64,000 bases of DNA from positions 3,176,001-3,240,000 of the forward strand of contig NZ_CP053346.1 of assembly GCF_013113735.1 (NCBI RefSeq). Reading direction: 5' to 3'. Shown here in pieces: positions 52,521-61,146 of the stretch; position 1 is the stretch's first letter, and every line of letters begins with the position of its first letter. The position numbers and the translations under genes are program-made. The notes under the pieces were generated by a model. The model saw nothing but the letters and a program-made list of their open reading frames with translations. It made no database searches and was not told the DNA's origin. The DNA is from Sphingomonas sp. AP4-R1. Lineage in GTDB: Bacteria; Pseudomonadota; Alphaproteobacteria; Sphingomonadales; Sphingomonadaceae.

Positions 52521-53540
52521 TCAAACCCCGAGAATGGAAAGTTTTTCGCGCGGCGCTAACAATATGTCTTCTATATGTAACGGGGATGGCCAGAATTGGA
52601 TCAATTCTTCGGGTGATATTTCCGGTCGTAACTGGTCGCTTTCACGATCAATAATGTGGATGGCATAATCCTTTTTTGCCAGCCATGATAGAAGAGCGAT
52701 GGGGTCGATGGCGGAGACCCGTATCAGCATTTCCGTGCTGAATTCACTGATGATCCATGGTCGCGTGCGATCGATTAGCGACTCTCCGCCCATAAGAACG
52801 CGATATTCGGCGCCTTCGACGTCGATTTTGATCATATCAGGATCGGGCAGGGAAAGACTGTCCAGGCGGAACATCGGAATCACGTTCCCATAGCCGTTTG
52901 CCTGAACGGTTCGCTCCGCGATCATACCTCCGTTCGAGCCGAGATGAGAGGTGAAATATGTCCAGCCCTCCATATCCGCGAGCGCGATAGGAACGAGATC
53001 GATCTTGGCGTGCTCCGGTTTGCCCCGGCCGGCGAGAATGACGCGGCAATTTTCGGAGTTCGGCTCAAAGGCGATGACGCGTCCCAAAGGGCCCGCAAGG
53101 TTTGCCATCAGCATCGAATGGATGCCGATATTGGCGCCAATATCGAAACAGGTATCGCCCTTCTTCACGATGCGGCGCAGGCAGGTCGCGATATGGGGTT
53201 CGTACGAGCCGGACGCGATCGCTGGCGCGGCGACCGACGCATCGTGCGCATCGACGGGGCAGGATATGCCATTGATGACCGCTTCGCCAATATTGCGTTG
53301 CGAGATCTGGATAGTTAGCGGCGTGGGATAGGTCTGACGATCGAGTATCAGTCCAATGGCCCGCAGATCCTCTAGCGAGGCGACGATATCGTAGCCCAGC
53401 CGGTTACGGACGTCAGCGACGAGATCACGACGGGATGCGACTTCCTTGCCGTAAACGAGCGCAATGACGCTCTCGAGGCGCATCCCGTTTCGATGCGATC
53501 TCGTCCACGCCGACAGCCGCTTTATCAAGCTCATCCCCAC
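52521..53540 (-). CDS. FkbM-family methyltransferase
   Basis: A 339-residue S-adenosylmethionine-dependent methyltransferase, the FkbM family. SAM-binding FDIGANIGIHSMLMA and the DMIKIDVEGAEYRVL strand are diagnostic. Residues 1-110 are a variable N-terminal region. The start is GTG 53540 or ATG 53534. Often linked to O-methylation of cell-surface sugars; the acceptor is not known. AT-richer codon use than neighbours hints at separate origin. It converges on leuD. Confidence 0.82.
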   Translation of the reverse strand: MGMSLIKRLSAWTRSHRNGMRLESVIALVYGKEVASRRDLVADVRNRLGYDIVASLEDLRAIGLILDRQTYPTPLTIQISQRNIGEAVINGISCPVDAHDASVAAPAIASGSYEPHIATCLRRIVKKGDTCFDIGANIGIHSMLMANLAGPLGRVIAFEPNSENCRVILAGRGKPEHAKIDLVPIALADMEGWTYFTSHLGSNGGMIAERTVQANGYGNVIPMFRLDSLSLPDPDMIKIDVEGAEYRVLMGGESLIDRTRPWIISEFSTEMLIRVSAIDPIALLSWLAKKDYAIHIIDRESDQLRPEISPEELIQFWPSPLHIEDILLAPREKLSILGV

Positions 53541-53593
53541 ATGACCCGATATTCCCTCGAAGAGATATCATGGGTCTAGCGTGCAGTGAAACC

Positions 53594-54292
53594 TCAGGCC
53601 ACGCCCTCCGCATCCAGCGCATAGCCCGCCGAACGCACCGTGCGGATCATATCCGGCAGGTCGCCGACGTTGATCGCCTTGCGCAGGCGGCGGATGTGGA
53701 CGTCCACGGTGCGCGGCTCGATGTCGCTCTCGCGGCCCCAGACGCTGTCCAGCAGCCGCTCGCGCGAGAAGACGCGCCCGGGATGCTCGAGGAAGTGGCG
53801 GAGCAGGCGGAATTCGGTCGGGCCCAGCGGCACGGTCGATCCGTCGCGGCGGACGCGGTGGCTGGCGAGGTCCATCTCGATCCCGCGATATTCCAGACGC
53901 TCACCGGCCAGCGCCGGACGCGTGCGGCGCAGCACCGCGCTCACGCGTGCGACCAGTTCGCGCGGGGAGAAGGGCTTGGTGACGTAATCGTCGGCGCCGG
54001 TCTGGAGGCCGCGGATGCGGTCCTCCTCCTCGCCGCGCGCCGTGAGCATGATGATCGGCACGCGCGCCGTCTCCCGCGCGCGGCGCAGGCGGCGGCAGAC
54101 CTCGATGCCGGAGACATTCTCGATCATCCAGTCGAGCAGGACGAGATCGGGCGTGCGCTCGGCGGCGAGCAGCATCGCCTCCTCGCCGTCGCCGGTGCGC
54201 TCGACCGAATAGCCGTCGCGCTCCAGATGCCAGGCGATCAGCTCGGCGAGCGCCGCATCGTCTTCGACCAGCAGAATGTGACCCGTCGTCAT
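53594..54292 (-). CDS. phoB: Phosphate regulon response regulator
   Basis: A 232-residue OmpR/PhoB-family regulator. Receiver with acidic pocket (VEDD), Asp54 (LLDWMIENVSG), Thr (MLTARG) and Lys (YVTKPFS), then a winged-helix C-terminal domain (LGPTEFRLLRHFLEHPGRVF, RTVDVHIRRLRKAI). The DWM acceptor segment is typical of PhoB. It follows phoU by 10 bp in the order gph-phoR-phoU-phoB. ATG 54292 is chosen. Confidence 0.92.
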   Translation of the reverse strand: MTTGHILLVEDDAALAELIAWHLERDGYSVERTGDGEEAMLLAAERTPDLVLLDWMIENVSGIEVCRRLRRARETARVPIIMLTARGEEEDRIRGLQTGADDYVTKPFSPRELVARVSAVLRRTRPALAGERLEYRGIEMDLASHRVRRDGSTVPLGPTEFRLLRHFLEHPGRVFSRERLLDSVWGRESDIEPRTVDVHIRRLRKAINVGDLPDMIRTVRSAGYALDAEGVA

Positions 54293-54302
54293 GCCTATCC
54301 CT

Positions 54303-55010
54303 TCAGGCGTTGATCGGTGCGAGAGTATCGGCGCCGCGCCCACGCTCGGCGACCTGCTCGCCCGTGGCGGCGAAATGAACCATTTCAGCGATGTTGGTGG
54401 CGTGATCGCCGATCCGCTCCAGATTCTTGGCGACGAACAGCAGATGCGTCGACGCCGAGATCGTGTGCGGATTTTCCATCATGTAGGTGAGCAACGCCCG
54501 GAACAGGCTGTTGTAGAAATCGTCGACCACGCGGTCCTGCGCGCAGACGGCCATGGCGGCGTCCGGATCGCGCGCGGCGAAGGCGTCGAGCGCGTCATGC
54601 ACCATCTCGGCGGTGGCGCGGGCCATGGCGGGCAGGATCGAGATCGGCTCGATCCCCCGGCTATCGAGCAGCAGAGGCACGCGCTTGGCGATATTCTTGG
54701 CATAGTCGCCGATCCGCTCGATCACGCCGGCGATCTTCAGCGCGGCGAGGATCTCGCGCAGATCGTCGGCCAGCGGCGCACGCAAGGCGATCAGGCGGAC
54801 CACCTGGCGCTCCAGCTCGGCCTCCAGCCGGTCCAGCTCACGATCGGCTTCCACCACATAAGCGGCGGCTTCGGCATCGCGATTGGCGAGGGAGGCGATG
54901 GCGCCGTCAATGGCCTCTTCGGCCAGACCGCCCATCTGGGCGACGAGCGCGCGGAGCTCCGCAAGATCCTCGTCGAAGGATTTCAGGATGTGTCCGCTCG
55001 CCATTGCCAT
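54303..55010 (-). CDS. phoU: Phosphate signalling complex protein
   Basis: A 235-residue helical protein with two PhoU repeats, each with the metal-binding pattern: DREIDRLE-like (seen as ADRELDRLEAELERQVVRLI, GVIERIGDYAKNIAKR) and NLERIGDHATNIAE. PhoU represses PhoR signalling through the Pst transporter. It sits between phoR and phoB on the minus strand. No pst genes are seen in the window. Confidence 0.93.
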   Translation of the reverse strand: MAMASGHILKSFDEDLAELRALVAQMGGLAEEAIDGAIASLANRDAEAAAYVVEADRELDRLEAELERQVVRLIALRAPLADDLREILAALKIAGVIERIGDYAKNIAKRVPLLLDSRGIEPISILPAMARATAEMVHDALDAFAARDPDAAMAVCAQDRVVDDFYNSLFRALLTYMMENPHTISASTHLLFVAKNLERIGDHATNIAEMVHFAATGEQVAERGRGADTLAPINA

Positions 55011-55071
55011 TGTCCGCCTTGATGCGCCTATCTGCGCTTGAAGACAGTGATGTTACACAATTTAGGCGCCC

Positions 55072-56148
55072 TCAGGGTATAGCCGCGAGCGGCAAACTAA
55101 TTGTGACAGTGGTGCCGGTGCCGACGGTGCTGGCAATGTCCAGCCGCCCGCGATGCCGCTCCACCACATGCTTGACGATGGCGAGGCCGAGCCCCGTGCC
55201 GCCCAGCGCACGGCTGCGGCCCGGATCGACGCGATAGAAACGCTCTGTGAGGCGCGGGATCAGCTCCGAAGGGATGCCGTCGCCTTCGTCCCGCACGGTC
55301 AGCACGACATTTCCCTCGGCCAATGTGACAAAAACCATAACGGGGCTTTCGGCGCGGCCATATTTGAGCGCGTTGCCGATGACGTTGTGCAGCAGCTGCA
55401 ACAATTGTGCGCGATCGCCGTGGACATTGGCCTGCTCGATCTCGATCGTGGCGCGCACCCGGCCGCCCGCCTTGCCGCCGCCCTCGATCTCGGCGCAGGC
55501 GACGCGGGTGAGCGCGACCAGATCGATCGTCTCGCGCGGCACCACGAAGCGATCCGCCTCGATCCGCGAGAGCGACATCAGATCGTCGATCAGGCGCTGC
55601 ATCCGGCGCGCCTCGGCGCCCATGATGCCGAGGAAGCGCGCGCGGATCGGCGCGTCGTTCGGGCCGTTCGCATCCTCCAGCGTCTCGATGAAGCCGATCA
55701 GGGCCGAAAGCGGCGTGCGGAGTTCGTGGCTGGCATTGGCGACGAAATCGGTCCGCATCCGCTCGGCCGCCTGCGCGGAGCTGCGATCCTGCAGCCGCAC
55801 CATGCGGCGGCCGTCCGCCAGCGGGCTCAGTGTCATCTCCCAGCGCCGATCGGGATTGCCGAGGCCGCCGATCATCACCGCCCCTTCGCGCTTGCCGGTG
55901 AGGAGCGCGCTGGCCTGCGGATGGCGCAGCGCGAGGCGCACATCCTCGCCATCGACATAGGCGCCGAACAGCTTCCGGGCGGCGGCGTTGGACGCGATCA
56001 CCGCGAGGCCGTTCAGCAGCAGCAAAGGCTCGGGAAACACATCGAGCAAAGCCGTCGTGTCGGCGGCGCCGTTCGCTTCCGGCGCCGGGCCGGCCATATC
56101 ATTCTGGTGCGAGCGGCGACCGCCCAGCAGGTCCGGCCATCGCGCCAT
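55072..56148 (-). CDS. phoR: Phosphate regulon sensor kinase, without membrane segment
   Basis: A 358-residue histidine kinase. A PAS-like sensor (about residues 30-120), HisKA with SHELRTPLSALIGF (His141) and HATPase_c with NVIGNALKYG, DEGDGI, GTGLGLAIVKHVV. No hydrophobic stretch long enough for a membrane helix is seen in the N-terminus, unlike most PhoR proteins. The start codon is 2 bp after the stop of gph, so the lack is not due to a missed 5' end. It would phosphorylate PhoB. Confidence 0.88.
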   Translation of the reverse strand: MARWPDLLGGRRSHQNDMAGPAPEANGAADTTALLDVFPEPLLLLNGLAVIASNAAARKLFGAYVDGEDVRLALRHPQASALLTGKREGAVMIGGLGNPDRRWEMTLSPLADGRRMVRLQDRSSAQAAERMRTDFVANASHELRTPLSALIGFIETLEDANGPNDAPIRARFLGIMGAEARRMQRLIDDLMSLSRIEADRFVVPRETIDLVALTRVACAEIEGGGKAGGRVRATIEIEQANVHGDRAQLLQLLHNVIGNALKYGRAESPVMVFVTLAEGNVVLTVRDEGDGIPSELIPRLTERFYRVDPGRSRALGGTGLGLAIVKHVVERHRGRLDIASTVGTGTTVTISLPLAAIP

Positions 56149-56150
56149 CG

Positions 56151-56819
56151 TCAGCCGCCGAGCCTCTCCAGAGCGGGAATCAGCTCGTCATAATGATCGA
56201 TCACGAGATCCGCGCCGAGTTCGGCAGGCGGCCGATCGTGGAAGCCGAAGCTGAGCGCGACGCAGGGAATGGCGGCGTTCAACGCCGTGGTCGTGTCGGT
56301 GATGCTGTCGCCGACGAAGGCCGCGCGGCCGCCGCCGGCGCGCTCGATCGTGGCGAGGAGGGGGGCGGGATCGGGTTTGCTCACACCCACGGTATCGCCG
56401 CCGATTATGACAGAGAAGCGACGTTCCCAGCCCATTTCTGTCACAAAATGCCGTGCGAGGCTTTCCAGCTTGTTCGTGCAGATCGCCAGCGTCACGCCGC
56501 GCGCCGCCAATTCGTCCAGAGCCGCCTCGCAGCCGGGGAAGGCGAAGCTCAGATCGGCGATGTGCGCTTCGTAATAAGCGAGGAAGATCGGGAAGCCGCG
56601 ATCGACGATCGCCTCGTCCTCCACGCCCGCCGCCGCCAGCCCCCGGCGGAGCAGTACGCGGACACCGTGCCCGACCATGTGGCGGACATCCTCGGCGGGG
56701 ACGGGGGGATAGCCGAGCTCGACCAGGGTGTGGTTCAGCGCGGCGGTGAGATCGGGGGCGGTGTCGGCCAGCGTTCCGTCCAGATCGAAGGCGACGACGT
56801 CGAAGGGAAAGGATGCCAT
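56151..56819 (-). CDS. gph: Phosphoglycolate phosphatase
   Basis: A 222-residue HAD-superfamily phosphatase. Motif I FDLDGTLAD at 11-19, motif II CTNKL, motif III KPDPAPL with the Lys, motif IV FVGDSITD. The Gph subfamily is indicated by NHTLVELGYPP and VGHGVRVLLRRG. It removes 2-phosphoglycolate formed in DNA repair or metabolism. It leads the gph-phoR-phoU-phoB unit. It is divergent from glmU with 59 bp between starts. Confidence 0.88.
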   Translation of the reverse strand: MASFPFDVVAFDLDGTLADTAPDLTAALNHTLVELGYPPVPAEDVRHMVGHGVRVLLRRGLAAAGVEDEAIVDRGFPIFLAYYEAHIADLSFAFPGCEAALDELAARGVTLAICTNKLESLARHFVTEMGWERRFSVIIGGDTVGVSKPDPAPLLATIERAGGGRAAFVGDSITDTTTALNAAIPCVALSFGFHDRPPAELGADLVIDHYDELIPALERLGG

Positions 56820-56878
56820 GCCGTCGCCTAGTCACGCCCAAGTGGCGCGTGCAAGCGGAACATGGCAGAGGACGCGCC

Positions 56879-58228
56879 ATGACCGATCCGCGCCCGCCGC
56901 TCGCCGCCATCATCCTCGCTGCCGGCAAGGGCACGCGGATGAAGTCCGATCTCCACAAGGTGCTGCACCCGATCGCGGGCAAGCCGATGCTGGGCCACCT
57001 GACCGATGCGGTGGCCGGGCTAGGGGCCGAGCGGACGGTGATCGTGGCCGGCGCCGGGCGCGAGCAGGTGGAGGGATTCGCCGCTCCGCTGGGGCTGTCC
57101 GTGGCGGTGCAGGGCGAGCAGCTCGGCACGGCGCATGCGGTGCAGCAGGGCGAGGCGGCGCTCGCAGGCTTCGCGGGCGACGTGCTGATTCTCTATGGCG
57201 ACGTGCCGCTGGTGACGCCCGAGACGATGGCGCGGATGATCGAGCGGCTGAATGCGCCGGACGGCCCGGCGATGGTCGTGCTGGGTTTCCGGCCGGCCGA
57301 TACGCTGCGTTACGGCCGGATCATCGCCGAGGGCGACCGGATCGTGAAGATGGTCGAGCATAAGGACGCGACCGAGGCCGAGCGCGCCGAGACGCTCTGC
57401 AACAGCGGACTGATGGCGGCGCGCGCGGCCGATCTGTGGCCGCTCCTGGCGCGCGTCGGCAACGACAATGCGGCGGGCGAATATTATCTGCCCGATATCG
57501 TGATGCTGGCGGCGGCGGACGGCCGCGCCTCCGCCGTGATCGAGGCGGACGCGGACGAGGTGGCGGGCGTCAACAGCCGCGCCGAACTCGCCACGGTCGA
57601 GGCGATCTGGCAGCGGCGGACGCGGGCACGCGTGATGGCGGACGGCGCCACGCTGCTAGCGCCCGAGACGGTGTGGTTCGCGTGGGACACACGGATCGGC
57701 CGCGACGTGACGATCGGCCAGAACGTGGTGTTCGGCCCCGGCGTCACGATCGCCGACACGGTGGCCATCCACGCTTTCTGCCATATCGAGGGAGCCAGCG
57801 TGGCCGCGGGTGCGATCATCGGCCCCTATGCGCGGCTGCGGCCGGGCGCCGAAGTGGGCGAGGAGGCGCATGTCGGCAATTTCGTCGAGCTGAAGAAGGC
57901 GCGTCTCGGCAAGGGCGCGAAGGCCAACCATCTCAGCTATCTGGGCGATGCCGATATCGGGCCGGGCACCAATATCGGCGCGGGCACGATCACCTGCAAT
58001 TATGACGGCTTCCGCAAATCGCTGACGCAGATCGGCGCGGGCGCCTTCATCGGATCGAACAGCGCGCTGGTCGCGCCCGTCTCGATCGGGGCGGGCGCGA
58101 TCGTGGCGGCGGGATCGGTGGTGACGCGCGACGTGGATGCCGACGCGCTGGCCGTGGCGCGTGGCGTGCAGGAGGAAAAGCCCGGCTGGGCGGCGCGCTT
58201 CCGCGAGCGGAGCAAGGGCACGAAATAA
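56879..58228 (+). CDS. glmU: Bifunctional GlcN-1-P acetyltransferase/GlcNAc-1-P uridyltransferase
   Basis: A 449-residue cytoplasmic enzyme making UDP-GlcNAc for peptidoglycan and LPS. The N-terminal pyrophosphorylase has LAAGKGTRMKSDLHKVLHP, GTAHAVQQGE and ILYGDVPLV. The C-terminal acetyltransferase is a left-handed beta-helix of hexapeptide repeats (IGRDVTIGQNVVFGPGV, KKARLGKGAKANHLSYLGDA, IGAGTITCNYDG). Start ATG 56879; an upstream in-frame extension overlaps gph. Complete and of normal length. glmS, an earlier step, lies 5 kb downstream. Confidence 0.96.
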   Translation: MTDPRPPLAAIILAAGKGTRMKSDLHKVLHPIAGKPMLGHLTDAVAGLGAERTVIVAGAGREQVEGFAAPLGLSVAVQGEQLGTAHAVQQGEAALAGFAGDVLILYGDVPLVTPETMARMIERLNAPDGPAMVVLGFRPADTLRYGRIIAEGDRIVKMVEHKDATEAERAETLCNSGLMAARAADLWPLLARVGNDNAAGEYYLPDIVMLAAADGRASAVIEADADEVAGVNSRAELATVEAIWQRRTRARVMADGATLLAPETVWFAWDTRIGRDVTIGQNVVFGPGVTIADTVAIHAFCHIEGASVAAGAIIGPYARLRPGAEVGEEAHVGNFVELKKARLGKGAKANHLSYLGDADIGPGTNIGAGTITCNYDGFRKSLTQIGAGAFIGSNSALVAPVSIGAGAIVAAGSVVTRDVDADALAVARGVQEEKPGWAARFRERSKGTK

Positions 58229-58262
58229 GCGTCGGCGCGCCAGCGGCGCCCGACGGCTCGCC

Positions 58263-60878
58263 TCAGCGTTTGGCCTCCTGCGCGCGCAGCATCGCCTCGG
58301 CTTCTTCCGCCGTCACGGCCTTGCCGAAGAAATAGCCCTGGCCGAAGTCGCAGCCCTGCTCCAGCAGATAGGCGGCCTGTTCCTGCGTCTCGATTCCCTC
58401 GGCCACCACCGTCATCCCGAGCCGCTTGCCGAGCCCGACCACGGCATCGACGATCGCCGCGTCGCCGGATCCGGGCTGGAGGTTGCTGACGAAGCTCCGG
58501 TCGATCTTGATCACGTCCACCGGAAAGGCCTGGAGGTGCGTGAGCGAGGCATAGCCCGTGCCGAAATCGTCGAGCGCCACGCGAATGCCCTGCCGGTGAA
58601 ACGCTTCCAGCATGCTGCCCACGTCATGCGCGCCGCGGCCGAGGAAGATCGTCTCCGTCACCTCCAGCTCCACGCATTCGGGTGGGATGCCGGAATGGGT
58701 GAGCTTGTCCATGATGCGCGGCACGAGATTGTCGTGGCGGACTTCGGCCGGCGACAGGTTGATCGCGATGCGGCCGAAATCGATGCCCCGGTCCAGCCAG
58801 CTCCGCATGTCGCGCGCGATATGTTCCAGCATGCGCTCGCCCATCTGCATGGCGAGATCGAAATCCTCGAACGCGGCGGCGATGGTGGCGGGCGGCTGGA
58901 TGCCCTTGATGTCGTGCCGCCAGCGCAGCAGCGCCTCGAAGCCGGTGATCCGCCCGTCGGCCAGCGATACTTTGGGCTGATAATGCGGGATGATCCGATT
59001 CTCGCGCACGACCACGCGGGCGAGCCCGAGCATCGACGAGCGGCGCTGCAGTTCGGCGCGCATTTCGGAGCGGAAGACTGAAAGCCCGCCGCGCGCCGAC
59101 GCCTTGCCGGCGTAGAGCGCCATGTCGGCCGCCTTCAGCAGATCCGTCGCCGAGCCGCCGTTGCGCGGAAAGAGGGAGACGCCCGCCGTCGCCGCGCAAT
59201 CGAGCGTATGGCCGTCATGCGTGAAGGGATCGTGCAGCGCCTTGAGCGCCGCGGTGATGCTTTCGATCGTCTCCGCCTCGTCCGGCACATGGATGAGCGC
59301 GGCAAATTCGTCGCCGCCCAGGCGGCCGAGCGTCGATCCCTTGGGCAGGGCCTCGCGCAGGCGCTGGGCGAAGGTGCAGAGCAGCAGATCCCCGGCATCG
59401 TGGCCGATCGTGTCGTTCGTGCTTTTCAGATGATCCACATCGAACAGCACGAGCGCGAGGCTGGCATCGCTGCCATGCGCCATGCCGATCGCCATATCCA
59501 GCTGATCGGTGAACGAGGCGCGGTTGGGCAGGCCGGTCAGCGTATCGTGCGTCGCCGTCCAGCGGATGCGCTCCTCCGCGGTGCGCTCCTCGGTGACGTC
59601 GCGCACGGTGACCAGAATGCGATCGAGCCGCCCCGACGGGGCTTCGATCCGCCAGCCGTCCGTCCTCAGCCAGCGGAGCGCGTTCGTATCGGCGCGGTGG
59701 ATGCGGATCGTCGCGTCGAAGCGCCGGCTTCCATCCCCTTCCTCCACCGCCTGGACCAGCTCCTCCAGCAGATGCCGGTCTTCCGGAATGATCAGGTCCA
59801 TCGCGGTCGCCAGATCGGGCGGCGTGTTTTCGGGCATGCCGAATATCGTTTTCAGTTCGCGCGACCATTCGCGCCGGTCGCGCACCGCGTCATAGTCCCA
59901 CACGCCGAGCCCGGCCGCCTGCGCCGCCAGCCGGAAGCGCTGTTCGCTCTCGCGCACCGCTTCCTCGGCGAGCTTGCGGTCGTGCGTATCCTCGAGCGTG
60001 CCGTACCAGCGCACGATCGCGCCATCATCGTCCCGCCGCGCCGTGGCCCGCGCGCGGAACCAGCGATAATGGCCCGCGCTCGTTCGCAGCCGATATTCGA
60101 CGTCCACCGGATCGCCGGTGTCGAGCGCGCCGCCCCACGCATCCAGCGTCGGCTGGATATCCTCGGGATGCAGGCGATCGATCCAGCCCACGCCCACCGC
60201 CATCGCGGGATCCCCGCCGGTCGCGTCGGCCCAGCGGGGGCTGACTTCCTCGATCAAACCGTTGGGGGAGGCGGTCCAGGCGATCTGCGGCGCCAGTTCG
60301 ACCGTGTGGCGATAATGTTCCTCATTCTCGCGCAATTCCAGCTCGGCGGCGCGGCGCTTGCCGATGTCCTGCGCCACCGTGATCGTCGAGGTGATCTCGC
60401 CCTGATCGTTGCGGACGTACGAGACATCGACCGACACCCACACCGTCGAGCCGTCGGGGCGGACATAGCGCTTTTCGACGCAGAACGGTTCGCCCGTCGC
60501 CAGATGCGCGCGATACAGAGCGGTGCTTTCCTCGCGGTCATCCGGATGGGTGAAGCTTTCCATCGGGATTCCATCGAGTTCATCGACGGTCAGGCCGATC
60601 AGCTCGCAATAATAATCGTTCACGATCAGCACGCGGCGATCGAGATCGCGGTGGAGAATGCCGATCCGCGCCTGGCTGAGGATGGCGTTGAGATTGAGGA
60701 AGGAGCCCAGCCGCGGCAGAGCGGATCGCCCTTCCATCGATGGGCGCGGCCACCCCGTCAGGGCGGCGCTCAATTCCGCCACGAGGTCTCCGGGTGAGCG
60801 TGCGGCGGTTGTGCGGCTGCCCGAGGGCGAACCCTTGGTGATGTCAAAGTGGCGTAACTTGGCCCCACCCACGCACAC
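58263..60878 (-). CDS. PAS-GGDEF-EAL c-di-GMP signalling protein
   Basis: A protein of up to 871 residues with at least three PAS-like sensor regions (LVNDYYCELIGL-type, FRLAAQAAGLGVWDYDA), a GGDEF domain with intact LGRLGGDEF, and an EAL domain with intact FEALLRW and the catalytic ELEVTETIFL, DDFGTGYASL motifs. Both enzyme domains look active, so it may make and/or degrade c-di-GMP. No membrane helices are seen. The start is uncertain: GTG at 60878 or 60872 is used, ATG 60737 also possible. It converges on glmU. Confidence 0.88.
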   Translation of the reverse strand: MCVGGAKLRHFDITKGSPSGSRTTAARSPGDLVAELSAALTGWPRPSMEGRSALPRLGSFLNLNAILSQARIGILHRDLDRRVLIVNDYYCELIGLTVDELDGIPMESFTHPDDREESTALYRAHLATGEPFCVEKRYVRPDGSTVWVSVDVSYVRNDQGEITSTITVAQDIGKRRAAELELRENEEHYRHTVELAPQIAWTASPNGLIEEVSPRWADATGGDPAMAVGVGWIDRLHPEDIQPTLDAWGGALDTGDPVDVEYRLRTSAGHYRWFRARATARRDDDGAIVRWYGTLEDTHDRKLAEEAVRESEQRFRLAAQAAGLGVWDYDAVRDRREWSRELKTIFGMPENTPPDLATAMDLIIPEDRHLLEELVQAVEEGDGSRRFDATIRIHRADTNALRWLRTDGWRIEAPSGRLDRILVTVRDVTEERTAEERIRWTATHDTLTGLPNRASFTDQLDMAIGMAHGSDASLALVLFDVDHLKSTNDTIGHDAGDLLLCTFAQRLREALPKGSTLGRLGGDEFAALIHVPDEAETIESITAALKALHDPFTHDGHTLDCAATAGVSLFPRNGGSATDLLKAADMALYAGKASARGGLSVFRSEMRAELQRRSSMLGLARVVVRENRIIPHYQPKVSLADGRITGFEALLRWRHDIKGIQPPATIAAAFEDFDLAMQMGERMLEHIARDMRSWLDRGIDFGRIAINLSPAEVRHDNLVPRIMDKLTHSGIPPECVELEVTETIFLGRGAHDVGSMLEAFHRQGIRVALDDFGTGYASLTHLQAFPVDVIKIDRSFVSNLQPGSGDAAIVDAVVGLGKRLGMTVVAEGIETQEQAAYLLEQGCDFGQGYFFGKAVTAEEAEAMLRAQEAKR

Positions 60879-61146
60879 GACTCCGCAAACCGCCGCCGCG
60901 CCGGAAAGGATTTCCCGGCTGCCGTTGGCCCCAAAGCGCTCCGCCTATTCGGAGGCCCGCCATCTCCCTATCGGAATATCTGCGATTAAAACCTTAAAAT
61001 GCAACGATAATCATCGAATGGATTGGAGGTTTCCAGTCCAACCGCAGATTTCCGGCATTTATAAAATCGACCCGCCACGTGGAAAGTGAATGGCGGCCCG
61101 GCCGGGACGAGGAAAACATCCTCGACTCGGCCGGGCGCCGATCGGA
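60879..61146. other. Intergenic region between PAS-GGDEF-EAL and DEAD-box genes
   Basis: 268 bp with no gene. It contains the promoter side of the PAS-GGDEF-EAL gene, an AT-rich stretch near 60990-61015 and the terminator hairpin at 61096-61136. Confidence 0.5.
61096..61136 (-). terminator. Hairpin terminator after the DEAD-box helicase gene
   Basis: Arms at 61096-61113 and 61119-61136 pair at 16 of 18 positions with a 5-nt loop (AAACA). It lies 11 bp past the stop of the helicase on the minus strand, and a T-containing stretch follows. Good stem, moderate T tract. Confidence 0.65.
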
